A stretch of 64,000 bases of DNA from Mycolicibacterium porcinum (GTDB lineage: Bacteria > Actinomycetota > Actinomycetes > Mycobacteriales > Mycobacteriaceae), in assembly GCA_001942045.1 (NCBI GenBank), contig MSTD01000023.1:692-64691 (forward strand). The letters run 5' to 3'. Position 1 is the first letter of the stretch. The number at the start of each line of letters is the position of its first letter. This document shows, in pieces, positions 26,711 to 35,196 of the stretch. The notes below the pieces were generated by a model. That model was given only the letters and a program-made list of their open reading frames with translations. It was not told where the DNA came from and searched no databases. The position numbers were made by a program, and so were the translations under genes.

Positions 26711-27783
26711 ACCCGCCTGCTGTCGCCAGGCTGTCCACTCTGGATCGGTTGCTGCCCGTCTGGATCGCGGTGGCGATGGCCGTCGGCCTGCTGCTCGGGA
26801 AGCTGGTTCCCGGGGTCAACAGCGCGCTGAATCACATTCAGGTCGACGGTATTTCGCTTCCGATCGCGTTGGGCCTGCTGATCATGATGTACCCGGTCCT
26901 GGCCAAGGTGCGCTACGACCGGCTCGATCGGGTGACCGGCGATCGCAAGCTGATGATCAGTTCGCTGTTCCTGAACTGGGTGCTGGGTCCCGCCCTGATG
27001 TTCGCGCTGGCCTGGCTGTTTCTGCCGGATCTGCCCGAATACCGAACGGGTCTCATCATCGTCGGGCTGGCCAGGTGTATCGCCATGGTCATCATCTGGA
27101 ACGACTTGGCCTGCGGCGATCGTGAAGCCGCCGCGGTGCTCGTCGCCCTCAATTCGATCTTTCAAGTACTCATGTTCGCCGTGCTCGGCTGGTTCTATCT
27201 GTCGGTTCTCCCCGGCTGGCTCGGCCTGGAGCAGACCACTATCGACACGTCACCATGGCAGATCGCCAAGTCGGTTCTGATCTTCCTGGGCATTCCGCTG
27301 TTGGCCGGGTATCTCTCGCGCCGTATCGGCGAGTCCACGAAGGGCAGGGACTGGTACGAGTCCACGTTCCTGCCTCGTGTCGGCCCGTGGGCGCTGTACG
27401 GCCTGCTCTTCACCATCGTGGTGCTGTTCGCACTTCAGGGCGAACAGATCACCGATCGACCATGGGACGTCGCGCGCATCGCGCTGCCGCTGTTGGCGTA
27501 CTTCGCCATCATGTGGGGTGGCGGGTATGTGCTGGGCGCCGTCCTGGGTCTGGGCTATGAGCGCACCACCACGCTCGCGTTCACGGCCGCGGGCAACAAC
27601 TTCGAGCTGGCGATTGCGGTGGCGATCGCGACGTACGGTGCAGCCTCGGGCCAAGCGCTCGCAGGTGTGGTCGGGCCGCTGATCGAAGTGCCCGTCCTGG
27701 TGGCCCTGGTCTACGTGTCACTGGCCTTGCGAAAGCGGTTCCGCACCGCAGCACGAGTCGATCAAACCGTGAGGAGCGGCTGA
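26707..27783 (+). CDS. arsB: Arsenite efflux transporter, ACR3 family
   Basis: A 358-residue inner-membrane carrier with about ten helices that expels arsenite (and possibly antimonite). Family landmarks are LARCIAMVIIWNDLACGD, with the essential conserved cysteine of ACR3 proteins, and the C-terminal GPLIEVPVLVALVY, with the conserved glutamate. The GTG start at 26707 overlaps the stop of the ArsI/CadI gene by 4 bp, and its own stop overlaps the arsC start (TGATG), so all three are translationally coupled. The gene name arsB follows common use for ACR3 proteins in ars operons; acr3 is equally valid. Confidence 0.92.
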   Translation: MNPPAVARLSTLDRLLPVWIAVAMAVGLLLGKLVPGVNSALNHIQVDGISLPIALGLLIMMYPVLAKVRYDRLDRVTGDRKLMISSLFLNWVLGPALMFALAWLFLPDLPEYRTGLIIVGLARCIAMVIIWNDLACGDREAAAVLVALNSIFQVLMFAVLGWFYLSVLPGWLGLEQTTIDTSPWQIAKSVLIFLGIPLLAGYLSRRIGESTKGRDWYESTFLPRVGPWALYGLLFTIVVLFALQGEQITDRPWDVARIALPLLAYFAIMWGGGYVLGAVLGLGYERTTTLAFTAAGNNFELAIAVAIATYGAASGQALAGVVGPLIEVPVLVALVYVSLALRKRFRTAARVDQTVRSG

Positions 27784-28202
27784 TGGTCGAGCGTGACCGC
27801 CCCAGCGTGTTGTTCCTGTGCACGCACAACGCCGGCCGCTCCCAGATGGCGATGGGGTTCTTCGCAAACCTCGCCGGAGACCGGGCATCGGTGTTCTCGG
27901 GGGGCTCGGAACCGGCCGACACGGTGAATCCCGCCGCGATCGCCGCCATGGCCGAGGTCGGTATCGACATCGGTCGCGCGCAACCGCGGCGCTGGACCGA
28001 CGAGATCGTCCAGGCAGCCGATGTCGTGGTCACGATGGGATGCGGGGACACGTGTCCGTACTTCCCCGGCAAGCGCTACGAGAACTGGGAGCTGGCCGAT
28101 CCGGCCGGCCTCGGTGTCGACGCGGTCCGCCCGATCCGCGATGACATCGAGCGGCGGGTTCGCGTCCTCCTCGTCGAACTGGGGCTCGACCCGACCGGCT
28201 GA
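27783..28202 (+). CDS. arsC: Arsenate reductase, low-molecular-weight phosphatase type
   Basis: A 139-residue arsenate reductase. The P-loop Cys13-(x)5-Arg19 appears in FLCTHNAGRSQMA, the nucleophile site shared with tyrosine phosphatases. A second motif, MGCGDTCPYFPGKRYENWELADP, carries two more cysteines and the catalytic Asp (DP). The sequence is like actinobacterial mycothiol/mycoredoxin-linked reductases, though a thioredoxin relay through the second cysteines is possible. It converts arsenate to arsenite for export by the adjacent ACR3. ATG shares one base with the ACR3 stop. The operon ends here, 16 bp before a convergent gene. Confidence 0.92.
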   Translation: MVERDRPSVLFLCTHNAGRSQMAMGFFANLAGDRASVFSGGSEPADTVNPAAIAAMAEVGIDIGRAQPRRWTDEIVQAADVVVTMGCGDTCPYFPGKRYENWELADPAGLGVDAVRPIRDDIERRVRVLLVELGLDPTG

Positions 28203-28218
28203 TTTCCGGTGCCCTGAC

Positions 28219-29328
28219 TCAGCCTTCGCCGTGCTCGGACTGCCCGCCGGTGGACTTCCTGTCGGCGGCGGAGCCCTTCGTGCCTTTGTTGGCGCCGACC
28301 TTCACGCCGACGCGCTTCTTGCCGTCGGCGTGCTTGCTCAGATCGGCGGTCACTCGGTCGCTGAGGCTCTTGATGTCCGCCCCCGCCTGTTTGAGCGCGT
28401 CCTTCACCTCAGCGCGGGGACTGATCTTCTTCTTGGAGTTCGGTGAATCCTGGGGTTCTGCAACCAGATTGGCAGGCGCAGTCAGGTCCGGTTGGGACTC
28501 GGCCTTCACGACCGCGCCGGGCACATCGACCGTGACGGCCTTGAACGGGCCGTCGAGACCGATCGGCGCGGTGACCGACGGGCTTCGCAGCTGCGAGGCG
28601 CCGAAGGTCGGCGGGGGTGGCGGCGCGGTCGCGAGCGCGGTGGCGATTCCCAGCTGAGCGGCCTCGATGCCGTCGACGATCGACCTGGCCCCGTCGCCGA
28701 GGGAGATCAGGAAGTTCCTTGTTCCCTCGACCGTCGCGTCGACGATATTGCTCAGGTCGAAGGTGAGCACGGCGGCGACCAGATTCTGCGTGCCGTCGAT
28801 AAATGCCGTAGCGACACCGCTGCCCGCCTCGAGCAGCCCGTTGGCCACATCGATGACCGCCTGGGGCCACGCGGCCTGCATCGCGGCCTGCACCACCAGG
28901 TACTTCTGATTGCGCCAGATCGCCGAATCCAGCAGTGGCTGCCCGACGGCCACCACCGAATCGCGCACTGCCTGGGTGAAGGTGTCGAAGGCACCGACGA
29001 AGTTGAGGTCGAGGATCTGCTGGATGATCTCCACCGTGACGCCGGGGATCGCCAGCACCGACTGGCCGAGACCGATGCCGGCCTTGCCCAGTCCAGCCAG
29101 GTAGACGGCCCAGTTCTCGGCCCAGTTACGGATCGACTGCCGCACGATCGGCAAGGTCAAAATGTAGGGCAGCTCGAAATCGGTGAGGTGGAATTCCAAG
29201 GCGACCGCCGGTGCCGCCACCTGCACGTCGGGCGCCTGCCACGACGGCGTGACCGGCGACATCGCGACCGCGGTCGCGCCGATCATCGCTACCCCGGTGG
29301 CCAACCACGGGCGAACCGCAACGTCCAT
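28219..29328 (-). CDS. Large secreted protein with basic C-terminal tail, function unknown
   Basis: A 369-residue protein from ATG at 29328, with a signal peptide (MDVAVRPWLATGVAMIGATA, cleavage near residue 30). The mature part is helical with repeated phrases such as NWAENWAVYLAGLGKAGIG, RDSVVAVGQPLLD and FLISLGDGARSIVDGIEAAQ, a style common in mycobacterial exported proteins with PE/PPE-like C-terminal regions but lacking the PE or PPE motif. A PPPPP linker (about 248) leads to a C-terminal Lys/Arg-rich tail (ISPRAEVKDALKQAGADIKS...ADGKKRVGVKVGANKG) that could bind DNA or wall polymers. The protein at 55041-56246 has a similar tail. No enzymatic motif is seen. Confidence 0.65.
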   Translation of the reverse strand: MDVAVRPWLATGVAMIGATAVAMSPVTPSWQAPDVQVAAPAVALEFHLTDFELPYILTLPIVRQSIRNWAENWAVYLAGLGKAGIGLGQSVLAIPGVTVEIIQQILDLNFVGAFDTFTQAVRDSVVAVGQPLLDSAIWRNQKYLVVQAAMQAAWPQAVIDVANGLLEAGSGVATAFIDGTQNLVAAVLTFDLSNIVDATVEGTRNFLISLGDGARSIVDGIEAAQLGIATALATAPPPPPTFGASQLRSPSVTAPIGLDGPFKAVTVDVPGAVVKAESQPDLTAPANLVAEPQDSPNSKKKISPRAEVKDALKQAGADIKSLSDRVTADLSKHADGKKRVGVKVGANKGTKGSAADRKSTGGQSEHGEG

Positions 29329-29457
29329 GCACCAACCCCGATCCTGAGAATTACATGAGTATTGACGGCACTGTAACCGGTCGCCCGCGCCGTCGCGCAC
29401 CAACCACCGAACGAAGTCGCGGCGAACCGCGGCGGTACGCCGGCGCCCTGACCTACC

Positions 29458-29889
29458 GTGACAGTCGTGACTGAAGCCGCCATTCGACAGCGCATCGCCG
29501 ACGGTGTGGATGCGATCCGTGCGCGCGACCTCGACACGCTCACGGCGCTCTATGCGCCCGACGTGGTGTCGTTCGACCTCGGTGCACCGCTGCGGTACGC
29601 CGGTGACGACAACAAGCGAAGGGCCTGGCAGGAGGTCTTCGCGGCCTACACCGGCCCGATCGGTTACGACGTGCACGAGCTGACCATCACCACCGAAGGT
29701 GACATCGCGTTCGTGCACAGCCTGAACCACGTCAGCGGCACCCTCGCCAGTGGCCGCGACATCGACATGTGGTTGCGGTGGACGGCATGCTTGCGCTGCG
29801 TCGACGGTGTCTGGCTGGTGTTCCACGACCATGTCTCGGTGCCCGCCGACCTTGAGTACGGCAAGGCCGTCCTAAATCTCACGCCCTGA
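29458..29889 (+). CDS. SnoaL/ketosteroid-isomerase-like protein
   Basis: A 143-residue NTF2-fold protein. The N-terminal helix IRQRIADGVDAIRARDLDTLTALYAPDVV, then FDLGAPLRYAG and the strand WLVFHDHVSVPAD, are typical of the SnoaL-like calcium/calmodulin or ester-cyclase family. It has no clear catalytic Asp pair, so ligand binding, isomerase or cyclase function are all possible. GTG at 29458 or 29467 can serve as start. A P450 gene follows 78 bp later on the same strand, hinting at a shared small-molecule pathway. Confidence 0.75.
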   Translation: MTVVTEAAIRQRIADGVDAIRARDLDTLTALYAPDVVSFDLGAPLRYAGDDNKRRAWQEVFAAYTGPIGYDVHELTITTEGDIAFVHSLNHVSGTLASGRDIDMWLRWTACLRCVDGVWLVFHDHVSVPADLEYGKAVLNLTP

Positions 29890-29967
29890 TCTACCCGAAC
29901 AGCCCACGGTAAGGCGCATTGTTCATATCCTCGAATCTGCAGACCGACAACGAGGTTGGGGGCGCAG

Positions 29968-31329
29968 ATGACCGAGGGTGTGACGGCCGAATCTCGACAT
30001 GCCGAGCGCAGCTACCACTTTGACCGACACACTCCGCAATATCGCGACCAGTTCGAACCGATCACTTCGGAGATGCTGGACTCCTGCCCGCTGGCGTGGA
30101 CCGACGCCTATGGTGGGCACTGGGTGGCCGCCGGCAGCAGCGAGGTCTTCGAACTGGCCCGCTGCCCACACACCTCGAATGACAACGACATCATCGGAGC
30201 GCGAAAAGGCTACCGGGGCATCAACATTCCCCGTGGGGAGGTCAGTACGCAGTTCCGCGGCGGAATGCTGGAGATGGATGATCCCGAGCACCGCGCCTAC
30301 CGGACACCGCTGAACGGGTACCTCTCACCGGCCGCGGTCGCGCGGTGGAAGCCGGTGGTCGACGAACTCGTCAGGGCATGTCTGGACGAGAAGATCGAAG
30401 ACGGCAGTATCGATTTCGTCGACGATCTGGCGAACATCGTCCCGGCGGTACTGACGCTCGGTCTGCTGGGTGTCCCGCTCGCCGAGTGGGAGATCTACTG
30501 CGAGCCCGCGCACGCCTCGGTATATACGCGAGCCGACTCCCCCGACGCCAAACGCGTCTTCGACCTTTCCGTGGCGTCCGCGGTGCACATGATGGGCCAC
30601 GTCGCCGTGATCCGCGACAATCCGCGACCGGGATTGATCGACGCCATGGTCCAGATGCGCATCGACGGCGAGCCGGCCCCCGATTCGGAGATCCTGGGCA
30701 TGCTGATGCTCCTGATCGGCGGAGGTTTCGACACCACCACGGCGCTGACCGCGCATTCGCTCGAGTGGCTCTCGCAGCACCCCGATCAGCGTGAGCGGTT
30801 GAGCCGCGACCGCGCCGCCCTGCTCGACTCGGCAACCGAGGAGTTCCTGCGGTTCTTCACCCCGGCACCCGGGGACGGCCGCACGATCGCCGAGGACATC
30901 GAGGTGGACGGCGTACCGCTCAAGGAGGGTGAGCGGCTGTGGCTGTCCTGGGCGATGGCCAACCGCGACCCGCGTGTCTTCGAGAATCCGCACGAGCTCC
31001 TGCTGGACCGAACGGGCAACCGGCACTTCAGTTTCGGTCTCGGGGTGCACCGCTGCATCGGTTCGAATGTAGCGCGGACGGTGTTCAAGTCGATGCTCAC
31101 CGGGGTGCTCGACCGGATGCCGGATTACCGGTGCGACCCGGCCGGAGCCGTGCACTACGAGACCATCGGCGTGATCCAGGGCATGCAGCACCTGCCCGCG
31201 ACATTCACCCCGGGTCGCCGAACCGGTCCGGCTCTGGCTGAAACACTGGAGAAACTGCAACGGATCTGCGACGAGCAGCAGCTGGCCGCGCCGATCACGG
31301 TGCACAAAGCCACCGCGGAAATCGACTGA
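29968..31329 (+). CDS. Cytochrome P450
   Basis: A 453-residue soluble bacterial P450. The oxygen-binding I-helix reads GGGFDTTTALT (the usual A/GGxxTT motif), the ExxR pair is in ATEEFLRFF, and the heme loop is FSFGLGVHRCIG with the axial thiolate Cys363. An MDDPEHRAYR segment in the C-helix region binds heme propionates. ATG at 29968 is favoured; the only earlier in-frame start is TTG at 29956. No ferredoxin gene adjoins, so it would use reductase partners from elsewhere. Substrate unknown. A small secreted protein gene starts 12 bp downstream. Confidence 0.9.
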   Translation: MTEGVTAESRHAERSYHFDRHTPQYRDQFEPITSEMLDSCPLAWTDAYGGHWVAAGSSEVFELARCPHTSNDNDIIGARKGYRGINIPRGEVSTQFRGGMLEMDDPEHRAYRTPLNGYLSPAAVARWKPVVDELVRACLDEKIEDGSIDFVDDLANIVPAVLTLGLLGVPLAEWEIYCEPAHASVYTRADSPDAKRVFDLSVASAVHMMGHVAVIRDNPRPGLIDAMVQMRIDGEPAPDSEILGMLMLLIGGGFDTTTALTAHSLEWLSQHPDQRERLSRDRAALLDSATEEFLRFFTPAPGDGRTIAEDIEVDGVPLKEGERLWLSWAMANRDPRVFENPHELLLDRTGNRHFSFGLGVHRCIGSNVARTVFKSMLTGVLDRMPDYRCDPAGAVHYETIGVIQGMQHLPATFTPGRRTGPALAETLEKLQRICDEQQLAAPITVHKATAEID

Positions 31330-31340
31330 GAGCGAACGAC

Positions 31341-31658
31341 ATGAGACCTGACCATCACTGGGTTCGACAACTGATTCTCGCTGCCGGGTTCGCCGTCGCG
31401 ATCGCCGCACCGATCGCCGCGTCGCCCGCGCCGTCGACCGCCCTGGCGGCCTGCCCGAACGGCGAGGACAACGACACCTACACCGGCAATTGTGTCCCTT
31501 ACCTGGTGCCGAACTCACCGAGCGGTAACAGTCTGTGCCCTGCCGGCGTCAGCGGCACCGAGTGCAGTTCGGCCGAAATCCAGGCGACTCCGACCGCGCC
31601 CGTCGCGCCAACCGGTCCCGAGCAGGAACTCGAAGACGTCAGCACGCCTGACTTCTGA
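31341..31658 (+). CDS. Small secreted cysteine-containing protein
   Basis: A 105-residue exported protein. The signal peptide covers about residues 1-36 (LILAAGFAVAIAAPIAASPAP, cleavage near ALAA). The mature part has four cysteines (ACPNGEDND, GNCVPYLVPN, LCPAGVSG, ECSSAE), a pattern seen in small mycobacterial exported proteins, and an acidic Pro-rich tail ending STPDF. It starts 12 bp after the P450 stop and is likely co-transcribed. Unknown function. Confidence 0.7.
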   Translation: MRPDHHWVRQLILAAGFAVAIAAPIAASPAPSTALAACPNGEDNDTYTGNCVPYLVPNSPSGNSLCPAGVSGTECSSAEIQATPTAPVAPTGPEQELEDVSTPDF

Positions 31659-31686
31659 ACAGACTCACGGTGGGGAGGTATCCGAG

Positions 31687-31872
31687 ATGAGATTGGCTGC
31701 GGTGTGGGCAGGTTCAGTTGTGTGCGTGGGGTTGCCGCTGGCACCGCCGGCTTCCGGCGTGCCTCCGGCTGAGTGCGGAGTCAATCTCGCTGCACCCCAG
31801 ATCGCCGTCACCAGCGTGCGCTACCAATGGCAGGACGATCACGTCGCGATGCTCGATCCGGAGCCGACATGA
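31687..31872 (+). CDS. Short secreted peptide, 61 residues
   Basis: A strong GGGGAGG lies before ATG at 31687. The peptide has a signal segment (MRLAAVWAGSVVCVGLPLAP) and a mature part of about 35-40 residues with a single cysteine (PAECGVNL). Its TGA overlaps the ATG of the cupin gene (ATGA), which supports translation. No family recognised. It could be a regulator or simply a translational leader for the cupin. Confidence 0.58.
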   Translation: MRLAAVWAGSVVCVGLPLAPPASGVPPAECGVNLAAPQIAVTSVRYQWQDDHVAMLDPEPT

Positions 31873-32159
31873 CCACCGGATCCCACGGCGAGATCCAGCT
31901 CGAAAACGACTGGTTCCGGGTCACGAAGTGGACGATCGAACCTGGCGGCGCGATACCGATGCACCGGCACGATCACGAGTATGTCGTTGTCCCGCTGGTC
32001 ACCGACACCATGCACGTCGTCACCGCCGACGGCATCGAGATCGTCGCGGAACTGGTAGCGGGTCAGAGTTATTCACGCCCCGCGGGCTCCGAGCACACGG
32101 TCGAGAACCGAGGCGACCTCGACCCGATCGTCTTCGTGGAAGTGGAGCGGCTCTCCTAG
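31869..32159 (+). CDS. Small cupin-domain protein
   Basis: A 96-residue single cupin. The metal-binding motif 1 is present as PMHRHDHEYVVVPL (HxH with a following Glu), and motif 2 appears as SYSRPAGSEHTVENRG (the last His). Such small cupins bind a metal and act as dioxygenases, isomerases or sensors. Its start overlaps the stop of a short secreted peptide gene. A 124-bp gap separates it from the DyP operon. Cytoplasmic; substrate unknown. Confidence 0.78.
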   Translation: MTTGSHGEIQLENDWFRVTKWTIEPGGAIPMHRHDHEYVVVPLVTDTMHVVTADGIEIVAELVAGQSYSRPAGSEHTVENRGDLDPIVFVEVERLS

Positions 32160-32283
32160 CCGCCCATCTCATCTGCCAGCCGGACCCGTGTGACGCACGT
32201 ATCAGCGCCCCAGGGCTCTGACAGGCGGATTTCCCCCGAATTGGGGGACGACGTGGGGCCGGCGCGTTCATAATCTCGTTGCC

Positions 32284-32847
32284 ATGGCGCACAACGGAAA
32301 CAACGACTGGTCCCAGCCCGCAGCCCTCGCCATCCCCAAGGAGGGCTACTTCGAACTGACCCGGGGGCGCTACGGCCCGGTCTTCCCCCGCACCCCCGCG
32401 TGCTACGGCTTCAACATCATCGCCAAAGTAAAGGAAGGCCGCGAAGAGGCAATCCGGGCCTACGGCAAACAACTCGAAGCGGCGGTCGCCGCGCAACCCG
32501 ACGTGCTGGCCCCGCTGAAGCTGCACTACCTACGGTGGAATCTGTTCGATGTCGGCTCGGGCCTGCATTTCCAGTACCAGGGCATCTTCGACACCGACTT
32601 CGACAAGTACACCGAGGACGCCGTCAAGTTGTTCAGCTCGACGGGCATCACCACCGCGTTCGTCAATCTGGAGGGCTTCCCGGAGGACTGGAAGACCAAC
32701 CCCGAAGCGTTCATCATGTTCGTCCGCGACCACCAGGTGCCCAGCTTCCTGGAGTACGGCGAATACCCGTACGTGACGTCCGAGGAGGTCAAGAAGGCGC
32801 TGCGGCTCAAGGCCGCGTTCTCCGACATGCTGGACCAAATGCAATGA
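32284..32847 (+). CDS. Unknown protein opening a DyP-peroxidase operon
   Basis: A 187-residue soluble protein, not assigned to a family. KVKEGREEAIRAYGKQLEAA followed by LHYLRWNLFD and HFQYQGIFDTDFDKYTEDA suggests a dimeric alpha+beta (ferredoxin-like) barrel, the fold also used by each half of DyP peroxidases and by EthD-like proteins. No signal peptide or cofactor motif is seen. Its stop overlaps the DyP start (ATGA), so it is translationally coupled. It begins a four-gene operon running to 36027. Confidence 0.68.
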   Translation: MAHNGNNDWSQPAALAIPKEGYFELTRGRYGPVFPRTPACYGFNIIAKVKEGREEAIRAYGKQLEAAVAAQPDVLAPLKLHYLRWNLFDVGSGLHFQYQGIFDTDFDKYTEDAVKLFSSTGITTAFVNLEGFPEDWKTNPEAFIMFVRDHQVPSFLEYGEYPYVTSEEVKKALRLKAAFSDMLDQMQ

Positions 32848-34181
32848 GCGAGCTCGAATTCGACGATATCCAGCACATCATGCTGACCGGGACGCCCCAC
32901 TTGACCGGTCGCTACGAGTTCCTGTCCTTCGACACCCCCGAAGCCGGGCGAGCCTGGCTGTCCGAGATGGTGCCACTGGTCCAGTCCGCCACTGACGTCC
33001 GCGAGACGGTCAACGTGTTCAAGCGGTGGGTCAACCTGGCGTTCACCTGGAATGGGTTGCGGGCATTGGGCGTTGACGAGGAGTCGCTGGCCAGTTTTCC
33101 GGCCGAGTTCCGCGAGGGTATGGCGTCGCGGGCCGACATTCTCGGGGATACCGGTGCGGCCGCCCCCGAGCATTGGGTGGGCGGGCTCGCGGGCGACGAT
33201 CTGCACGCGATCGTCATCCTGTTCGCCCGGGACGAGGAGGAACGCGTGCGGTGCGTCGGCGAACACGACGCGCTGTTGGCCCGCTGTCCCGGTGTGCGGT
33301 CGCTGTCGCATCTGGATCTGGCCGCCACCGCACCGTTCGAGTACGACCACGACCATTTCGGGTACCGCGATCCGGTGTCCCAGCCACAGATCGCGGGTTC
33401 GGGCGAGGCGTTGATACCCGGCGCCGGCGGGTACCTGGCCCCGGGCGAGTTCATCCTCGGCTATCCGGATGAGGAGGGGTTGGTGTCGAACCAGCCCACC
33501 CCCGAGGTGCTTTCGCGCAACGGCAGCTACCTGGCCTACCGCCGGCTGGAGGAACACGTCGGCGTCTTCCGCGACTACCTGAGGCAGAACGCCCAGGGCG
33601 CCGAGGGTGAGGAGCTGCTGGCCGCCAAGTTTATGGGCCGCTGGCGAAGCGGAGCACCGTTGGTGCTGGCACCCGAGCACGACGATCCGGAATTGGGCGC
33701 GGATCCGATGCGTAACAACGATTTCGACTACGGAAAGATGGATCCGCTCGGCTATGCCTGCCCGCTCGGTTCCCATGCGCGTCGGCTGAATCCACGCGAC
33801 ACGGAGCCGAATCCGAATCGGCGCCGGCTGATCCGGCGTAGCGGTACCTACGGGCCGGCGCTGCCCGAAGGCGTCGCCGACGACGGCGTCGAACGCGGGG
33901 TCGGGATGTTCCTGATCTGCGCCAGCCTGGTCCGTCAGTTCGAGTTCGCCCAGAACGTCTGGATCAACGACGCGGCGTTCCAAGAACTCGGGAACGAACA
34001 CGATCCCATCTGCGGCACCCAGGACGGCACGCTGGACTTCACCATCCCGAAACGGCCGATCCGCAAAGTACACAAGGGATTACCCGCGTTCACCACCCTG
34101 CGCGGCGGAGCGTACTTCTTCCTGCCCGGCATGAACGCGCTGCGTTATCTCACGACTCTCGGAACAAAGGAGGCAGCATGA
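32844..34181 (+). CDS. Divergent DyP-type heme peroxidase
   Basis: A 445-residue member of the dye-decolourising peroxidase superfamily. The distal-site motif reads FGYRDPVSQPQIAG, where DyP normally has GxxDG; the catalytic Asp is kept but the last Gly is Pro. The proximal heme His lies in GYACPLGSHARRLNPRD, with the conserved Arg/Asn/Pro following. A second conserved segment, CGTQDGTLDFTIP, precedes the C-terminal strand LRGGAYFFLPGM. No Tat signal is visible. It is coupled by ATGA overlaps to the 187-residue gene before and the 335-residue gene after. Substrate unknown; the active-site change may alter H2O2 use. Confidence 0.78.
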   Translation: MSELEFDDIQHIMLTGTPHLTGRYEFLSFDTPEAGRAWLSEMVPLVQSATDVRETVNVFKRWVNLAFTWNGLRALGVDEESLASFPAEFREGMASRADILGDTGAAAPEHWVGGLAGDDLHAIVILFARDEEERVRCVGEHDALLARCPGVRSLSHLDLAATAPFEYDHDHFGYRDPVSQPQIAGSGEALIPGAGGYLAPGEFILGYPDEEGLVSNQPTPEVLSRNGSYLAYRRLEEHVGVFRDYLRQNAQGAEGEELLAAKFMGRWRSGAPLVLAPEHDDPELGADPMRNNDFDYGKMDPLGYACPLGSHARRLNPRDTEPNPNRRRLIRRSGTYGPALPEGVADDGVERGVGMFLICASLVRQFEFAQNVWINDAAFQELGNEHDPICGTQDGTLDFTIPKRPIRKVHKGLPAFTTLRGGAYFFLPGMNALRYLTTLGTKEAA

Positions 34182-35185
34182 GCTCATACGCTCGCACCTA
34201 CAACCAGGCCCACATCGCCCGCCCGCGCAACGGCAAACGCCGCGTCAGCATCTACTGGTCGTGGAGCTACCCGTGGGAGGTCCAGCGCGACCCCGCGGAG
34301 CTGTACAACCGGTTCTCGACCATGACGGAAGTTCGTCTGGCGACGTGGCCCGCGTATGCGGGACCTGAGTATGACCCGCGCGACTTCCTGCAAGGCATCG
34401 ACGGAACGCTGGAACTGTTCCACCGCTCGTCCCTGAATTTCCAAGACGTGGCCGGCGAGGCGACCGGACATCCGGTGGCGGTGTTCCAGCGGGTCGATCA
34501 GGCCGGGTACCGGCTGCCGATCGACGAGCGCATCCTGAACGACACCGACACCTTGATGATCTTCGGCCTGGACCACCTGCTCGGCGACGAGGCCGCGACC
34601 GAGGAGGAGATCGCCGCGATCCAGCAGTGGTTGAAGCGCGAGGGCACCTGCCTGATGCTGGCACCGCATCACGACGTCGGGTTCATCGACGACAAAGAGC
34701 AGCAGCAGATGGAATACCTGCACCACGGTGATCCACTGACCCCTCGAATCCAGCGGTTCAGCGGCTACGCCCGGTCTCTGTTGACCGGACTGAACGTTCC
34801 GGTGCACAACACCTGGGGGCTGCGGCCGGCCACGGTCGAAGGAACCAAACAGATTGCGCCGCTGACCGCTTTCCGCGATCTGGATTCCGCGGGTCTGCTG
34901 CGCGACGTCAGCACGCTGGCGCTGCATCCGCACCTACCGCACTACGAGCTGACCGCACCCGAGGGCCCGGACCTGCGGGTGCTGGCCCGGCAACCGATCG
35001 ACATGACCCGGCCACACCCGTTCACCCTGGCGGGCAACACCGAGTTCAACGCGATGATCCACATGCCACCGTCCGGTGACCGTGCCGGCGACATCGTGCT
35101 GGTCGACTCGACCCACTTCACGACGCTGTTCGGCGCCAGTGACAGCCTGAAGTCCTTCTGGCGCAACCTCGTCACGATGGCTTGA
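34178..35185 (+). CDS. Unknown protein with possible GATase1-like fold, coupled to DyP
   Basis: A 335-residue protein. The central part (about 115-175: DTLMIFGLDHLLGDEAATEE...IQQWLKREGTCLMLAPHHD) looks like the class I amidotransferase-like/ThuA or DUF4350 alpha/beta fold, with no Cys nucleophile at the usual elbow. Histidine-rich pairs (APHHDVGF, YLHHGDP, LHPHLPHYE) could bind metal. The start overlaps the DyP stop (ATGA). The C-terminus contains GDIVLVDSTHFTTLFGASDS. The tight coupling implies it works with the peroxidase; the exact role is unknown. Confidence 0.65.
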   Translation: MSSYARTYNQAHIARPRNGKRRVSIYWSWSYPWEVQRDPAELYNRFSTMTEVRLATWPAYAGPEYDPRDFLQGIDGTLELFHRSSLNFQDVAGEATGHPVAVFQRVDQAGYRLPIDERILNDTDTLMIFGLDHLLGDEAATEEEIAAIQQWLKREGTCLMLAPHHDVGFIDDKEQQQMEYLHHGDPLTPRIQRFSGYARSLLTGLNVPVHNTWGLRPATVEGTKQIAPLTAFRDLDSAGLLRDVSTLALHPHLPHYELTAPEGPDLRVLARQPIDMTRPHPFTLAGNTEFNAMIHMPPSGDRAGDIVLVDSTHFTTLFGASDSLKSFWRNLVTMA

Positions 35186-35196
35186 TAGGAGCCGAC

